From Sphingobacterium oryzagri (lineage in GTDB: Bacteria; Bacteroidota; Bacteroidia; Sphingobacteriales; Sphingobacteriaceae): a stretch of DNA of 64,000 nucleotides. Numbering within the stretch: position 1 is the stretch's first letter; every line of letters starts with the position of its first letter. The notes beneath the pieces are model-generated. The model worked only from the letters and a program-made list of their open reading frames with translations. It was not told where the DNA came from and searched no databases. The DNA lies in the NCBI RefSeq assembly GCF_028736175.1, contig NZ_CP117880.1, positions 2,914,001-2,978,000 of the forward strand. Direction: 5' to 3'. A program made the position numbers and the translations under genes. Shown here one piece after another: positions 63,903-64,000 of this stretch.

Positions 63903-64000
63903 ATGCCCACAAAAAAAATAACTAAAAATACCGAGCGTTGCGCCCTACAAGAAATTTTGGGCGTTATTGGCGGAAAATGGTCTATGTCCATCATATATGC
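63903..64000 (+). CDS. HxlR-family transcriptional regulator, 5' part only
   Basis: Thirty-two codons are present before the window ends. CALQEILGVIGGKWSMSIIY matches the HxlR opening (C-P/A-x(n)-L-x-x-I-G-GKW). These are small winged-helix regulators, often divergent from oxidoreductase genes. The rest lies outside. Confidence 0.85.
   Translation, partial: MPTKKITKNTERCALQEILGVIGGKWSMSIIY

Noticed and set aside
1..64000. tRNA or rRNA genes
   Set aside because: No cloverleaf-like sequence with conserved T-loop and no rRNA segment was noticed; a covariance-model scan was not possible.

Overview
The window comes from a Bacteroidota genome, most likely of the family Sphingobacteriaceae (Sphingobacterium/Pedobacter-like). 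The evidence is three SusC/SusD outer-membrane pairs, a hybrid two-component regulator, an ECF-sigma/FecR/SusC cascade, a fimbrillin-type lipoprotein, an RteC-family protein, TAnnTTTG promoter boxes and AT-rich intergenic DNA. The genus cannot be fixed from sequence reading alone.

Layout. 0-7 kb is an accessory region: a nucleotidyltransferase, an MFS exporter behind a large inverted repeat, an RteC/helix-turn-helix operon with a palindrome in its promoter, and several decayed small genes. 7.7-13.4 kb is an orphan SusC/SusD/DUF3823 locus. 14.4-16.7 kb holds a broken zinc-ribbon gene and a fimbrillin-like lipoprotein with an overlapping small upstream gene. A possible small RNA lies at 17.0 kb.

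17.3-40.6 kb is the core of the window: a polysaccharide utilisation locus for an arabinose-containing glycan. A minus-strand operon runs SusC, SusD, a DUF4959/DUF5000-type lipoprotein, a DUF4998-type lipoprotein, split transketolase (two genes), GH31, GH43, GH51 with an N-terminal GH43-like segment, and GH43. Divergent to it are a 1370-residue hybrid two-component regulator, a GH97 enzyme and a short transaldolase. Surface binding and import, trimming of arabinofuranosyl and other side groups, and non-oxidative pentose-phosphate conversion of the released pentose are thus encoded side by side. No araA/araB/araD genes are in the window.

41.2-49.8 kb is a second TonB system (ECF sigma, FecR, STN-type SusC, SusD, TlpA-like oxidoreductase). 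50-58 kb carries two related small lipoproteins, an AraC regulator convergent with an aldo/keto reductase, decayed ORFs, glycogen debranching enzyme GlgX and a guanine-deaminase-like protein. 57.9-61.1 kb has two PAS histidine kinases; the first carries a canonical LOV photosensor motif. 61.5-62.7 kb is a cluster of small and broken genes including a RadC tail. The window ends with an SDR gene divergent from a truncated HxlR regulator.

A recurring theme is that many small genes are broken by one or two single-base indels or in-frame stops, while all large genes are intact. One decayed small gene exists as two differently broken copies (41.2-41.4 and 62.2-62.4 kb).
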